A DNA stretch of 64,000 nucleotides from Crambe crambe (Eukaryota > Porifera > Demospongiae > Poecilosclerida > Crambeidae): contig OZ004587.1 in NCBI GenBank assembly GCA_963924555.1, positions 7,332,075 through 7,396,074 of the forward strand, written 5' to 3'. Below the pieces are notes generated by a model. The model was not told the DNA's origin. It did no database searches and was given only the letters and a program-made list of their open reading frames with translations. Position 1 is the first letter of the stretch; each line of letters starts with the position of its first letter. Shown piece by piece: positions 1 to 9,829 of the stretch. The position numbers and the translations under genes were made by a program.

Positions 1-1079
1 TCTCGGGCACCAAGAGGGTCTGGTATTGTAAACTTAGTCAGCTCACTACAAAGACAAATAAGTTTATGAAAACACACTCTTACATTAGCAACTAAGCCAG
101 TAATACACTCGACAGAAAGTGCTAGGTGGTGGACATTCGTTCCACCATAGTGATATACTGTGTTATAATTAGTTGACATAACTACGTACATTGTAAATAA
201 TTAGCTATTTACTGAAGGTGACCTGGCTTGCTGTTATACATGGACTTTGTCCCATTGGCTAGGATAGTTTTGTATCCAGATATGTACTTGTATACATCTA
301 AGTATATCCTTGGTATGAGAAGCCACTCCTTAGCTACATGATAAGAGCTAGAGCGATTCATTTACTGTTTCTGCACACTGTTTGCTATAATTATACATCA
401 CTGTGCACTGAAGCATAGCTTCTGCTGCAGGTGTAGTGTAAATTGTAAGCCTAACTGCATATTCAGTGGTAGGCAGGGTAGGTGGAAGAAGCTTCTATAT
501 ACCCCAAACACTCCAGCTTCTATCCTAAGATAGACAGTAATAATACTACTGGGTACCCAAACACTCCAGCTTCTACCCTAAGACTTGCCTGCATGCATGC
601 ATTCCTAGGTGCTACCAAATTGAAAAACCAATGTGTATGCACAGTATTCTAAGAATTATAGAATAGCTAGCATTTTGGGGGAAAATTGGCAAAAAAGCCC
701 TATATTCGTTGTACACCAGGACAAGCTATTTCAGCAATACAGGGTTCACATAAGGAATTTGCAGCTCTATTTGCAGAGATTTCCATGAGGGAAGGAGGTC
801 AATATTGGTTACAAATTGAGGGTAGTTGCTTGGCCTCTTGGTACCAGTAAGCAATACATATTCACAGTAAACCACATTTAGCAAATTGAATACTGTATGT
901 ACAGCGAAACCTGACTCACTTTAAAGACCATCCACTTGTGCTTGCATTATTGATTTTTGAAACCACCACCATTAAGATTTGGTGGCCATGGCCAGAGGTG
1001 GTCACTAAACAGGTTTCACCGACTTACGATACAACCCTTAGTAAAACTCTAGAGACATAATATTACTAGCATACCTGTA
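1..1079. other. Intergenic, no gene seen
   Basis: I see no coding region with splice support. Short local duplications occur: a phrase about five-base-rich 'accccaaacactccagcttc' near 505 returns near 550 and loosely at 11740. A fragment starting 'acagcgaaacctg' near 901 resembles the ends of the dispersed 'gtgaaacctg' repeats elsewhere in the window. Confidence 0.5.
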
Positions 1080-1349
1080 AGCAAATCATACACACTGAAC
1101 AATAGAACGTTACGATAGTAGTATGCGGGAGAAAAGGAGAGCAACTCGTGTCCTTGTGATAAATTTCTGAGCAAATCGTACACACTGAACAATAGAACGT
1201 TACGATAGTAGTATGCGGGAGAAAAGGAGAGCAACTCGTGTCCTTGTGATGAATTTCTGAGCAAATCGTACACACTGAACAATAGAACGTTACGATAGTA
1301 GTATGCGGGAGAAAAGGAGAGCAACTCGTGTCCTTGTGATGAATTTCTG
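1080..1349. repeat. Tandem repeat, three copies of a 90-bp unit
   Basis: Three near-identical 90-bp units begin at 1080, 1170 and 1260, each starting 'gcaaatc.tacacactgaac'. They differ at only a few bases. Because 90 is a multiple of three, open frames run through the array on the minus strand, but they carry no recognisable domain. The spacing and lack of unique spacers rule out a CRISPR array. Confidence 0.9.
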
Positions 1350-2995
1350 AGGAAATGAAGCCCAGCGCGCGAGGGGCCAAATAAATGGATAAGTAAACGC
1401 ATGCGCAATGATTGTACTTACGCATGCGCAATAAATCTACCTACTCGATCGATCGATCGATCGATCGAAAGAAGGTATGTGACTAGCCCTTTGGGCTGCA
1501 CTGCAAGCTGAGCGAGTGTTGCCTAGCCTTGGAGTCACAACAGTGCGTGAAATAGTACGTCTATACACTTAACGCTCGCTCCTTGCATAATACATAGGCC
1601 AGCGAAACATAGGCCAGCGAAAGTTTGGCTCCCAGAGAGTAACAAGTATATCGCTTTCAAACGCTTTTTACAGCGTTGCCACCGTAGCATGTTGGTTAGT
1701 GCCGTGCGTTTTTGAAACCCCCTGGTCATGGGCTCAAATCCCGAAAGTGCTGCTTCTTTTTTTTCCTTTTAATTTCTTGGTAATGTATGACATGGTCCAC
1801 TTTGGACCACAAGCTGCCACATCATGCTATCAGCAATCCAGTGGGACTCAAACTGAACCCACAGCACAATGGATGGACAGGCAAGTTGTAAGAAAATTCA
1901 TTCTGTAGAAGAGTTAGCAAACCTGTCTAGATTTTTGAGGTGCTGACGTTGGCATGGAGAGGGAGGGGCTTTATTTGGAGTAGCTCCAGAATGGAGCGTA
2001 AACGTTGAAGGCAGCAGATGGTGTTGACGAAAATGAGTGTCCTGCCTGGATGTCGCAGGACGAAGTAGTAGAGATATATGTGTCCTGGGGGGGGGGGGGG
2101 GGGGGGGATTATTAACAAGTTTGAAGAGAGAGGAAAAAATTCAATAGTGAAATCGATGTTTGATAAATTTCTCTTACTTTATCTTCATGATTTTGGTCCC
2201 GTTAGAGATTCTTTTGTCCTCGTCAGATCAATAACGGCTGCATTAATTTCTCATCAACTTATCTGAGCATTTTTCAAAAGACAGAAAATGAATTTTCTCT
2301 CACTTCATGACAGGAGATGGATTTTTTTTCTGTTCTTTAATCCTCCATGTTAAAGTGAGGGTGGCTAAAGTTCCTCCTAGAGGGGACACCCTTTGCCCCA
2401 TTCAGTCTGTCCATGATATTTCACAGGTCCTGGGTAAGCTCTACCATCCGGTCTGCCTCGTACAATACCAGGTATCTTAGGTTATCATAGCAACAGAGAT
2501 GGGGATCTCCCTACATAGTTATATAATAATTGCAGCAAGCGAGCTGACTCTCAGTTTATGACTCATTGAAATTGTAAAAATATAATATGTAATAGGTATT
2601 GCATGGTGCCAAGGAAAAATTTATGGCAATAAGCACCCAGAGTCTGAGGGGGAAGGAGAGAGGGAAGAGGAACAGGGAGGGAGAGAGGGAGGGAGGGAGC
2701 AGGAACATTGAGGGAGGAAGAGAGGGAGCAGAAATAGGGAGCTGGGAGAGGGAAGAGGGAGGGAGAAGCAAAGATGCGTAAAATTTAATTATTGTGCAAC
2801 CACAAAATGAGAATTCACAGGGTTCTCACCAGTGAAACTGATCAGAGCGGTGTTTGATATTCTAGTGGCTACATTGTTTAACCACATGAAAGAAAAAATG
2901 GACCCCATTAGCACCTCTGTAACACCCTTTGGGGAGAACCCTGAAATATATCGTGTATTAAAAAATGAGGACACCCCTCTTATCGAAATGTACTT
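1350..2995. other. Intergenic with simple repeats
   Basis: No supported gene. It holds a (GATC)n tract near 1447-1467, a tRNA-like segment (1668-1745), a 21-base G run at 2087-2107, and purine-rich GGGA repeats at 2640-2770. The word 'gcgagctgactctcag' near 2536 recurs around 9465 and 17850, so it marks a short dispersed repeat. Confidence 0.45.
1668..1745 (+). repeat. tRNA-like, probably SINE-derived segment
   Basis: A polymerase III A-box-like stretch (TAGCATGTTGGTTAGTGCC) is followed about 40 bases later by a B-box-like GGCTCAAATCCC. The two ends do not pair into a seven-base acceptor stem and the anticodon arm is poor. I read it as a degenerate tRNA-derived repeat, not a working tRNA. 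A tRNA structure search would settle it. Confidence 0.25.
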
Positions 2996-4027
2996 CCCAC
3001 ATTGACAACCTATTAACTGCATATTTTCATGGTCTGACTAAGCATTAACTTGTGGGGTGAAAATTCACAGTATCAAAGTGTAAATTCCCTTACTTTCAAT
3101 TTCCCTCAGAGCTACGTAGATGGTCATCAGTTTTGGTCAGACATTGGCCATTTCCAAGAAGTGGTTGACCAGCAGATATTTCAAGCTCTGAATAATTATG
3201 ATACCATCCTTCCTCGGAAGACTGACTGACCTTGATTGCGGTATATTTGGCATCTGTCTTAAGGGCAGAGTATATTCACCAACTGGCACCAAAATAAGAG
3301 CAGTGGGTCAAAGTCGTCGTGACTGACTTGGAGTTCTAATTTGGTCTGATTGCACAAGTCTCTTTCTTTTCCAACAACATCCTATCATATTCATCATCTG
3401 GAATGTTATCCATTACAGCGACCAGTCCCGGACTTTATGAAGAATCTTTCATTCGTTTCCTGTATACCTTCTTCGTAATCACACCCTCCAACTCCTGTTC
3501 ACTCTCACCCTCCACCTCCTCTTCGTCCTCACCCTCCATCTCCTCTTCACCCTCACCTTTCACTTCCTCTTCACCTTCCACCTCTTGGTCACCTTTCTCT
3601 ACTCTGATTCAGCAGGATATGGCAAAGAATTGGAATGCCAAAGGCCAGTTTTTCCTGAACCCAAGAGGGGGGAATGAAATTTTGGAGGTTTCCCAGAGTT
3701 TCCCCTAGCTGTATTTTCAAACAAGGTGCTTAAGGCCATTCCACCATGTCCTAACAGCCAACTACAGTGAAACCTGTCTAATCAGACCAAGACCACCTCT
3801 CTATTAAGGCCATGCGCCTACCATGTATGTACAATTATCAACCACTTCTGTTTTATGAGAACGTGAAATATGAGAGAATGGCTGTCTTGAATGATGACAC
3901 AGCTGTATATAACCATGTCTATGTATATGTGCTATAGTAGTGGGTGGAACCATTCCTCAGACATGCTTTGATCATCGGAGGGTGATATCATTCCTAACTT
4001 CTCTCGATGTGTTCCTATAAATGATTG

Positions 4028-4384
4028 GATTATCTTTTAGTTTCAATTCTTGAACTACATCCAAGGGGAGCTGCCGTCCTATTGGCTGCACTACAGCGAG
4101 AATGCCGTGCTGGACATGATTGTAGCCACAACCGACCTCCTCTCTCTCTCCAACACCACCATGCTGGGCCCCACCCACTACATGTCCCTGTTCGACCCCA
4201 AGGCCACCTGGTTCAGAAAGTGGACCGTAAGCAACCAGTACTCTAAGTGCATGATGTGCACGTATAAAATACAGAAAGAGATATTGATCTCAAGATAATA
4301 CCTTTAATTCATCCTGTGAATTTTGTCTGGTCATTTACTAGCTATGGGTTCAGGACTGCATATGTCAATCTGGACTGTACTGCC
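4028..4384 (+). pseudogene. Displaced copy of a TBC1D32 (Broad-minded) exon
   Basis: This stretch repeats, inverted, the genuine exon and flanking intron at 28351-28708. The exon part (about 4038-4230) keeps the acceptor 'tatcttttag' and the donor-like 'gtaagc'. It reads the same peptide, beginning [12 protein letters not shown], with one residue changed (H for R) and a two-codon loss near the serine run. No other Broad-minded exon lies nearby, so it cannot make the protein. It sits in 600 bp absent from the paralogous block at 12139-13601, so it arrived after that block was copied or was lost from the other copy. It is a copied gene fragment, not a second gene. Confidence 0.85.
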
Positions 4385-4458
4385 CAATCAGAAAGAGATA
4401 TCTATCTCTTTTAGATCAGGATAATACTTTTAATTCGTCCTGTGAATCTTGAACTATT

Positions 4459-4620
4459 GCATTCACCTTGCCCCTTGATCATTTACTATAACTGCTATAA
4501 CTCTCTCAATTCTTAACCAAATTTCTAGTTTAATGCATCAACAGAGCACTGTGTTTGAAAATTGAAATTTGGTTAAGAATTGTAGCAGTTACAGTGAATG
4601 ATCAAGGGGCAAGGTGAATG
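4459..4620. repeat. Palindromic MITE, family A
   Basis: Terminal inverted repeat begins 'gcattcaccttgccccttga' and ends with its reverse complement. The inner arms 'tctcaattcttaaccaaat' also pair. Members occur at 27998-28175, 28726-28919 and 52342-52537, with fragments near 5458-5560, 10466-10500, 11335-11436 and 28940-29030. This is a non-autonomous palindromic element with no coding capacity. Confidence 0.85.
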
Positions 4621-4871
4621 TACAAATTTCTGGAAGTAAAAGTACGAAAGAGTGCATGGCCCACAAACTGAATGTATTCTAATAATCGTACCTGGGATGG
4701 TCAGATTATGACATTAAATCCCAGGGGTTACAGTCTTACCTATTGCAATGTACATATAGAGATTTGATTTCACTATTACAGGTAGACTAATGTACCCTCG
4801 AACCCAACCTCCCTTTTCCTTCAAAAAAGAAAAAAAAGAAAAGAAAAAAAAGAGGCTGGGTTTGAGGCTAT

Positions 4872-6009
4872 CAGATCAGAGAGTGCGGTAGCGCTCTCTA
4901 TGTAGGGATGACCTATGACCCTCCATAGGACTAGCACATTTCCTCAGAAAACAGTAAGTTGTAGCTGCTATGTGCACACAGGAGAATTTTGGAGGCTGAA
5001 AGACTCAACACGGAAGAATAATAGAAGTGCACTTTTTCATGATTTCTTATAGTCTGGCGTCGCCAGCCCAACTTTTGCAAAAAGAAGCTAGATTTCTTAT
5101 TCTTCATGTTCTTAATCATAATAATGGCACGATCTGGAGAAAAATTGGGCCGCGTTATGGCTATGTTCTATATATGAATGTGTAGCATTTTATCCTTCTA
5201 TAACTCTGGTCAGGGGGATCCCCCCTCCACTGTATGAAACCCCTGCATTCAATATAATATTGAGGTGGGAGAAGTAGACTAATTTGAACTTTAAAAAAAA
5301 ATTTTTTCCCAAAATTTTCATAGCATTTTTCATTTCGATAAGCCCTGTTTTTCTAACCCAATGTGTGGTGTAGGGAAGTGTCTAAATATGGTGACCTTAC
5401 CCTAGTTTGTTCTTTTTGTATTATAGGTAAGACGTTTTTATGTCTGCCACATATTAACCTAAATTCTTAACCAAAATTCTTAACCGAATTTAATTTCTAG
5501 CTCTCTCTTCTGGTGTTTGATGAGAATCGAGCACTAGTTATAGCAATTATAGTAAATGATCAGTGAATAGCCCAAACTGTGCCCAATTCCTCCAAAGTTG
5601 AGACTATTATGTCCCACCAATAAAGTGATTCATGCCATGTCATAGGTTGAAAGCTAGCAAGTTGGAAAATGAACGTATACATGTCGAGTTAAAGGTAAAG
5701 GATTATAGCACTGTCAATTTGAGTACAGTATAAGCATTTGAATGAACCATTTCTGAAATACGTAAGTTGTTTGATGATGATGACAATGATGGTACGACCA
5801 GATGAAAAAGGCTACTTTAGAAGTTGCTGTAAAAATGATACGGCTTCTGTCTTCATACTTTGAGTCCTAGCACCTTCAAGTTAGGAGTAAACTGTTGCTG
5901 ACTGTAGGAGGGAAGTATTCTGGAGTTATGAAAGAAAATACTAAGTATTAGTCCAATGGGTGCCATCCCTACTTACTCTCTGATACCCAAGGCCATTCAA
6001 TTTAACCTT
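4872..6009. other. Intergenic, no gene seen
   Basis: No coding support. A decayed family A MITE fragment lies at about 5458-5560. The remainder is AT-rich unique-looking sequence. Confidence 0.4.
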
Positions 6010-6215
6010 ATATACCTGAAAAGCACTCTTTTCATATAGATGCCAATTGAAGCCACAATTATTACCCATGGTTCCATACACACCAAAGGCCACAGAGCCC
6101 CTGTGGTTCGGGCAAAGATTAGGGGAGAATGCCGGTAAGTGAGAGCATGAAGGATAGGGTAGATACTGTAAGCCTCACACAGTCTGGATACGAGGCTAGT
6201 ACTTGTGATCTTCAA
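6010..6215. repeat. Inverted dispersed repeat (partner 9145-9350)
   Basis: The stretch containing 'gcctcacacagtctggatac' near 6172 and 'gcactcttttcatata' near 6021 reappears in reverse complement at 9145-9350. The two copies lie about 3 kb apart in opposite orientation around the micro-exon arrays. The middle portions differ, so this may be a MITE family with a variable core. Nothing in it looks coding. Confidence 0.6.
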
Positions 6216-6682
6216 AATCTTTAAAAGCCAAAGGATGTGTGTGACAAATGCATTTGCACAGGATAAATCCAGCCCATGCCATGCCTACCGCAATACTCTT
6301 GCATAGGAGAGAGAGTCTGCATGGTCAAATTCCTACTACTGACTTTTTCAAGAAATCCATGAAATTGTGGATAGCTAGCATGCGCAGATAATTGCTGCTT
6401 CATTTTACAATCGATAGTGATTATCCTTTCATGAAGGAGCTTGACTTTTAGAATTGAATAGCCAAGCCTACGTCCAGCTTCAAGAATCTTGAGCCACCTT
6501 TTTGCTCACACTATTTCGACTGAGTTCATGACATATCTGTGACGCAATTTTCCATGCGTGGCACGTGTTGCTGCTTACTAAAGTCAGTACAGGAATTCAA
6601 CCAGACTCTCTCTTAGAGTCTGGCCTGCACGAGACTATACGTACCACAAGTGGTCTATCGCTAGAGCAATAGTTATACACTT

Positions 6683-7360
6683 TATCCCACCTCTTTGGAA
6701 ACACAAGCATGTACAGTACTAGATTTCAATGAATGAGAGTGTTTTGCACAAGCATGTTGTTATTAATAGTGTTCTACCTAGATATAAGGAGTGCTCCCAA
6801 CCCCCACTCTATTTCTCCCTTTCCCAGAGCTAGAAATAAGACATTCAATCTGATTGGTCATTATATAGATTTTGTCGGACATAAAGTATCGTGTGATTGT
6901 ATACCCATTTTTAGGCAAACATATCAGCGATGGAATCAAGGAAGCTGATAAGTGTAGGATAGGGAATTATTACACTTTATCCCACCTCTTTGGGAACACA
7001 AGCATGTATATACAGTGTATTAGATTTTAATGAATGAGAGAGTGTTTTGCACAAGCATGCATTTAGCAGTGTTCTACCTATAAGGAGTGGAAGAGTGGTG
7101 CTCCCAACTCCCACTCTATTTCTAGAATGGTCATTATAAAGATTTTGTTGGATATAAAGTATCTTGTGATTGTATACCCATTTTTAGCAAACACATCGGC
7201 GATGGTTTTAATGATGCAGGTAAGTGTGACTTGACGAGAGCTAGAAATAAGACATTCAATCTGATTGGTCATTATAAAGATTTTGTTGGACATAAAGTAT
7301 CTTGTGATTGTATACCCATTTTTAGGCAAACACTTGGGAGAAAGCATTAAAGATACTGAT
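6683..7360 (+). repeat. Tandem duplication carrying short exon-like units
   Basis: The phrase 'ctttggaaacacaagcatgt' and its flanks occur near 6690 and again near 6985, with a period of about 290 bp. A third partial copy covers 7236-7336, starting 'gagctagaaataagacattc'. Each copy ends in the same pyrimidine-rich 'atacccatttttag' followed by a 32-33 base open segment (6915-6947, 7188-7219, 7326-7358). Confidence 0.8.
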
Positions 7361-7537
7361 AAGTGTACAATCTAGTGACTTAAATGATTCAACCTTTTTG
7401 AGACTGACTCTTTTTTATAGGCGATGGGATTGGTAGATCGACTAGGCGAGGAGACAAACTCAAGCCCAGAGCTAGAAATAAGACATTTAAAGCAGAATTT
7501 GGTCAGACTATAATATACTTCAGCTCCTAGAAATAAA
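6915..7537 (+). pseudogene. Possible micro-exon array of an unrecognised gene
   Basis: Three short segments follow the acceptor-like 'catttttag': 6915-6947, 7188-7219 and 7326-7358. Read in phase 1 they give KHISDGIKEA, KHIGDGFNDA and KHLGESIKDT. A fourth segment from 7421, after 'tttttatag', reads GDGIGRSTRRGDKLK and stays open to a stop near 7530. Only the second copy is followed by a canonical donor (GTAAGTG). The first and third have ATAAGTG, and the second is 32 rather than 33 bases. The peptides resemble the 15-residue repeat of the minus-strand gene at 8418-9829 (G-R-E-V-N-D-G-M). This may be a decayed or unusually spliced relative. RNA data would decide. Confidence 0.3.
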
Positions 7538-8417
7538 GAAGTTTTGGCCAATGTTGTCTATTCCAGAAGATTAGCTAGTTGTATTTGACAAATATTAACA
7601 AAGAGTTTTCATGTCACAAGTACAATGCATGATGTGATGATAAGCGAGTCAAATGGACTTCAATCTGATAACTCTCCATCCGATTCAAGACATCTATAGA
7701 CTGCAAAAAAACAAACAAAAATGAAACAGAATGAAAGTCACTGGAGATTGAGTCATATGTAAATGGCAACTAGCACTTTTTGGTTTGATTTAGTTGCCAT
7801 GGCAGTTTTGGTTGAGGTCTATGATACCGTCCCAGTGTAACTACAAAATGGCGAGGTGATATGAGGTCAGCTATAGCCCTGTACCCAGGTGGGGAATTCC
7901 CTTCTGATAAGTGCCTGGATATCATGAGACCAGGGGTCAGCTAATTTAGAAAATGCAACCCTGAAAATGGTGAGTAAAGGGGTAGATGTGCACTGTTTGG
8001 AGAGTAGTGATCGGTGAATGTAATGCCAGATAATTTGATAAGCATTACCCTTTGCATGAAGTACAACAGAATTCTAAGATATATATTATATTGAAGATTA
8101 GTTTTCATAGATCAATCTCATGCTAGACGGTCCAAATATCACTACCTGATACAGGTATGCAGATTTCACATTCTGTTTGGGTCATCATAGCTACTGACAA
8201 TCAATCATTGTATTTTAGCAAGAATAAATATGGGGGGCTATTCCAGCATGATAATGTCTGGACCTGTAGGGGAAGGTCACTTTACACTACTATTCCTTTG
8301 TTGTATGGATGTATAGCATAAGGAGAAAGGCATTCACAACATACAGTACCTCACCAACACCAGACTACATGCACAGACACCTCTGTGACTGAAACAAGTA
8401 ACAGCTAGGGGCTTACA
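7538..8417. other. Intergenic, no gene seen
   Basis: I find no supported exon, repeat array or RNA gene here. It is ordinary AT-rich sequence between the two micro-exon arrays. Confidence 0.4.
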
Positions 8418-9829
8418 CTATTTCCGGATGATAACTGCAATACTAATGGCTACAAGGCCAACTGCCACTCCAAATCCTACATACCATAATAACAAAAGAT
8501 AACTACACAGTCAATTCCACCAGTTGAGTTTGTCTCTACTCTGTCACACTTACCGATCCCACCTCCAATAAATCCTCCTAAAAAAGGTACACAATAAGTT
8601 TCAACAAGGTTACCTTATCAAGTATTTAAACTTACGTACCGGCATTTTTCATCCCATCATTTACTTCTCTTCCCATAATACTTGCTAAAAAAAGGGTATA
8701 CAATCAGTTTCAACAAGGTTGCCTTGTCAAGTATTTAAACTTATGTACCGGCATTTTTCATTCCATCATTTACTTCTCTTCCAATAATACCTGCTAAAAA
8801 AAGGGTATACAATCAGTTTCAACAAGGTTGCCTTGTCAAGTATTTAAACTTACGTACCGGCATTTTTCATTCCATCATTTACTTCTCTTCCGATAATACT
8901 TGCTAAAAAAAGGGTACACAATCAGTTTCAACGAGGTTGCTTTGTCAAGTCACCCACATTTGTAACCCCTCCCCCCCCTCTAATTTCAACCAGCCAGGCA
9001 CTTGAGATGGGGATGGAAATTTGTCAGTCTGGGTATGGTTCTAAATACAACATGTGCAAATGTTAATCTCCTGGAATCCAGGCTACCGAATATAATAGTG
9101 TTGTTTTATGTGCAACTAGAAAAATGACTGACTTTGCTATACTAGTACTAGCCTCGTATCCGGACTGTGTGAGGCTTGCAGTATCTATTATAATTCCCTA
9201 TCCTTACTTACCAGCCTTTTCCCCTACCCATGATCCAAGACCTGAGGGTGGGTGCAAAGGTGGGATGATGGGTTGTTTTTCCGGTAGGGGCAAGGGTGGG
9301 GAAGAGGTTTGTCTTTTTAGCCACCTATATGAAAAGAGTGCTGTGAATTTCTGTACTACCTCTAGCTGTTTAGGTGGGATCTGGTAACCTAATCGTTCAC
9401 TAGACCTAGAATTACAGTGATTTGCACTGTATTGTATTCGTTTTGTAGTGGAGTCAAATTCAGCAAGCGAGCTGACTCTTGAAATTGTTATTTAACTTGT
9501 TACCATTAGTCCTCTGCTTAGCAGATACAGGACCACTCCACTCAAAAAACTATCTTTAGACGTTCATCTAGCTACTAACTTACTTACAGTTGTGACGATT
9601 GCTACCTAAAAAAGCTGCCACGCCAGTTTAAGTCGACCGTTTTACATTTGTTGACCAGCTGCATCTGAAGTCGACTCTTGCGGACCATTGCTATTATGTT
9701 TTCTTCATATTTCATGATTGAAGTGTATTCATGTTTCATGCAAAGAGAGCGCCAACATAACCTTTGAAGAATGTATGAAGTAATAGTAGCACTTTTAGCA
9801 AAAAGCACATATAAAACCTCCAACTCCAA
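8418..9829 (-). CDS. Unrecognised micro-exon gene with C-terminal membrane segment
   Basis: Spliced by eye. The last exon (8418-8476) encodes FGVAVGLVAISIAVIIRK and a stop. Before it come a 24-nt exon (8554-8577, GFIGGGI) and three tandem 45-nt exons (8641-8685, 8749-8793, 8858-8902) reading SIMGREVNDGMKNA, GIIGREVNDGMKNA and SIIGREVNDGMKNA. Before those lie a possible 18-nt exon (9588-9605) and a possible first exon (Met at 9829, reading MELEVLYVLFAKSATI) separated from it by a 40-nt intron. Every junction fits phase 1, so each repeat exon can be skipped or added in frame. The product would be a short protein with amphipathic 15-residue repeats and a glycine-rich tail anchor. I recognise no family. 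The repeat loosely recalls a BH3 helix (IIG.x.N). The repeat and tail exons are well supported, the upstream two much less so. Confidence 0.55.
8594..8949. repeat. Tandem exon-intron duplication, ~109-bp unit
   Basis: Units start 'tttcaacaaggtt' at about 8600, 8708, 8817 and 8926, a period of 108-109 bp. Each full unit holds one 45-nt exon and a 64-nt intron of the minus-strand gene. Differences between units are few, including one donor changed from GTACGT to GTACAT at 8743-8748, which indicates recent duplication. Confidence 0.9.
9145..9350. repeat. Inverted dispersed repeat (partner 6010-6215)
   Basis: Reverse-complement copy of the 6010-6215 repeat, sharing 'actagcctcgtatcc.gact' and 'tatatgaaaagagtgct'. 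It falls in the presumed intron of the micro-exon gene. The region between the shared ends contains G-rich sequence absent from the partner. Confidence 0.6.

Larger units (their letters stand above)
2996..4871. repeat. Dispersed duplication, copy 1 (partner 12139-13601)
   Basis: From 'cccacattgacaac' to 'ggctgggtttgaggctat' this block matches 12139-13601 in the same orientation, with small indels. Compared with copy 2 it carries about 600 extra bases (about 4028-4635) holding a copied Broad-minded exon and a palindromic element. It contains a serine/proline-coding low-complexity stretch (3480-3600) that on the minus strand is glutamate-rich. I do not recognise the element. It could be a non-autonomous transposon or a segmental duplication. 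Confidence 0.75.

Noticed and set aside
1080-1349. CRISPR-like array
   Set aside because: The 90-bp units are contiguous and nearly identical, without variable spacers, and the DNA is eukaryotic.
1668-1745. Functional tRNA gene
   Set aside because: A and B boxes can be seen but the acceptor and anticodon stems do not form; it is listed only as a tRNA-derived repeat.
4025-4298. A separate plus-strand gene around 4.05-4.3 kb
   Set aside because: The open frame is a copied Broad-minded exon plus intron, with no other exons nearby.
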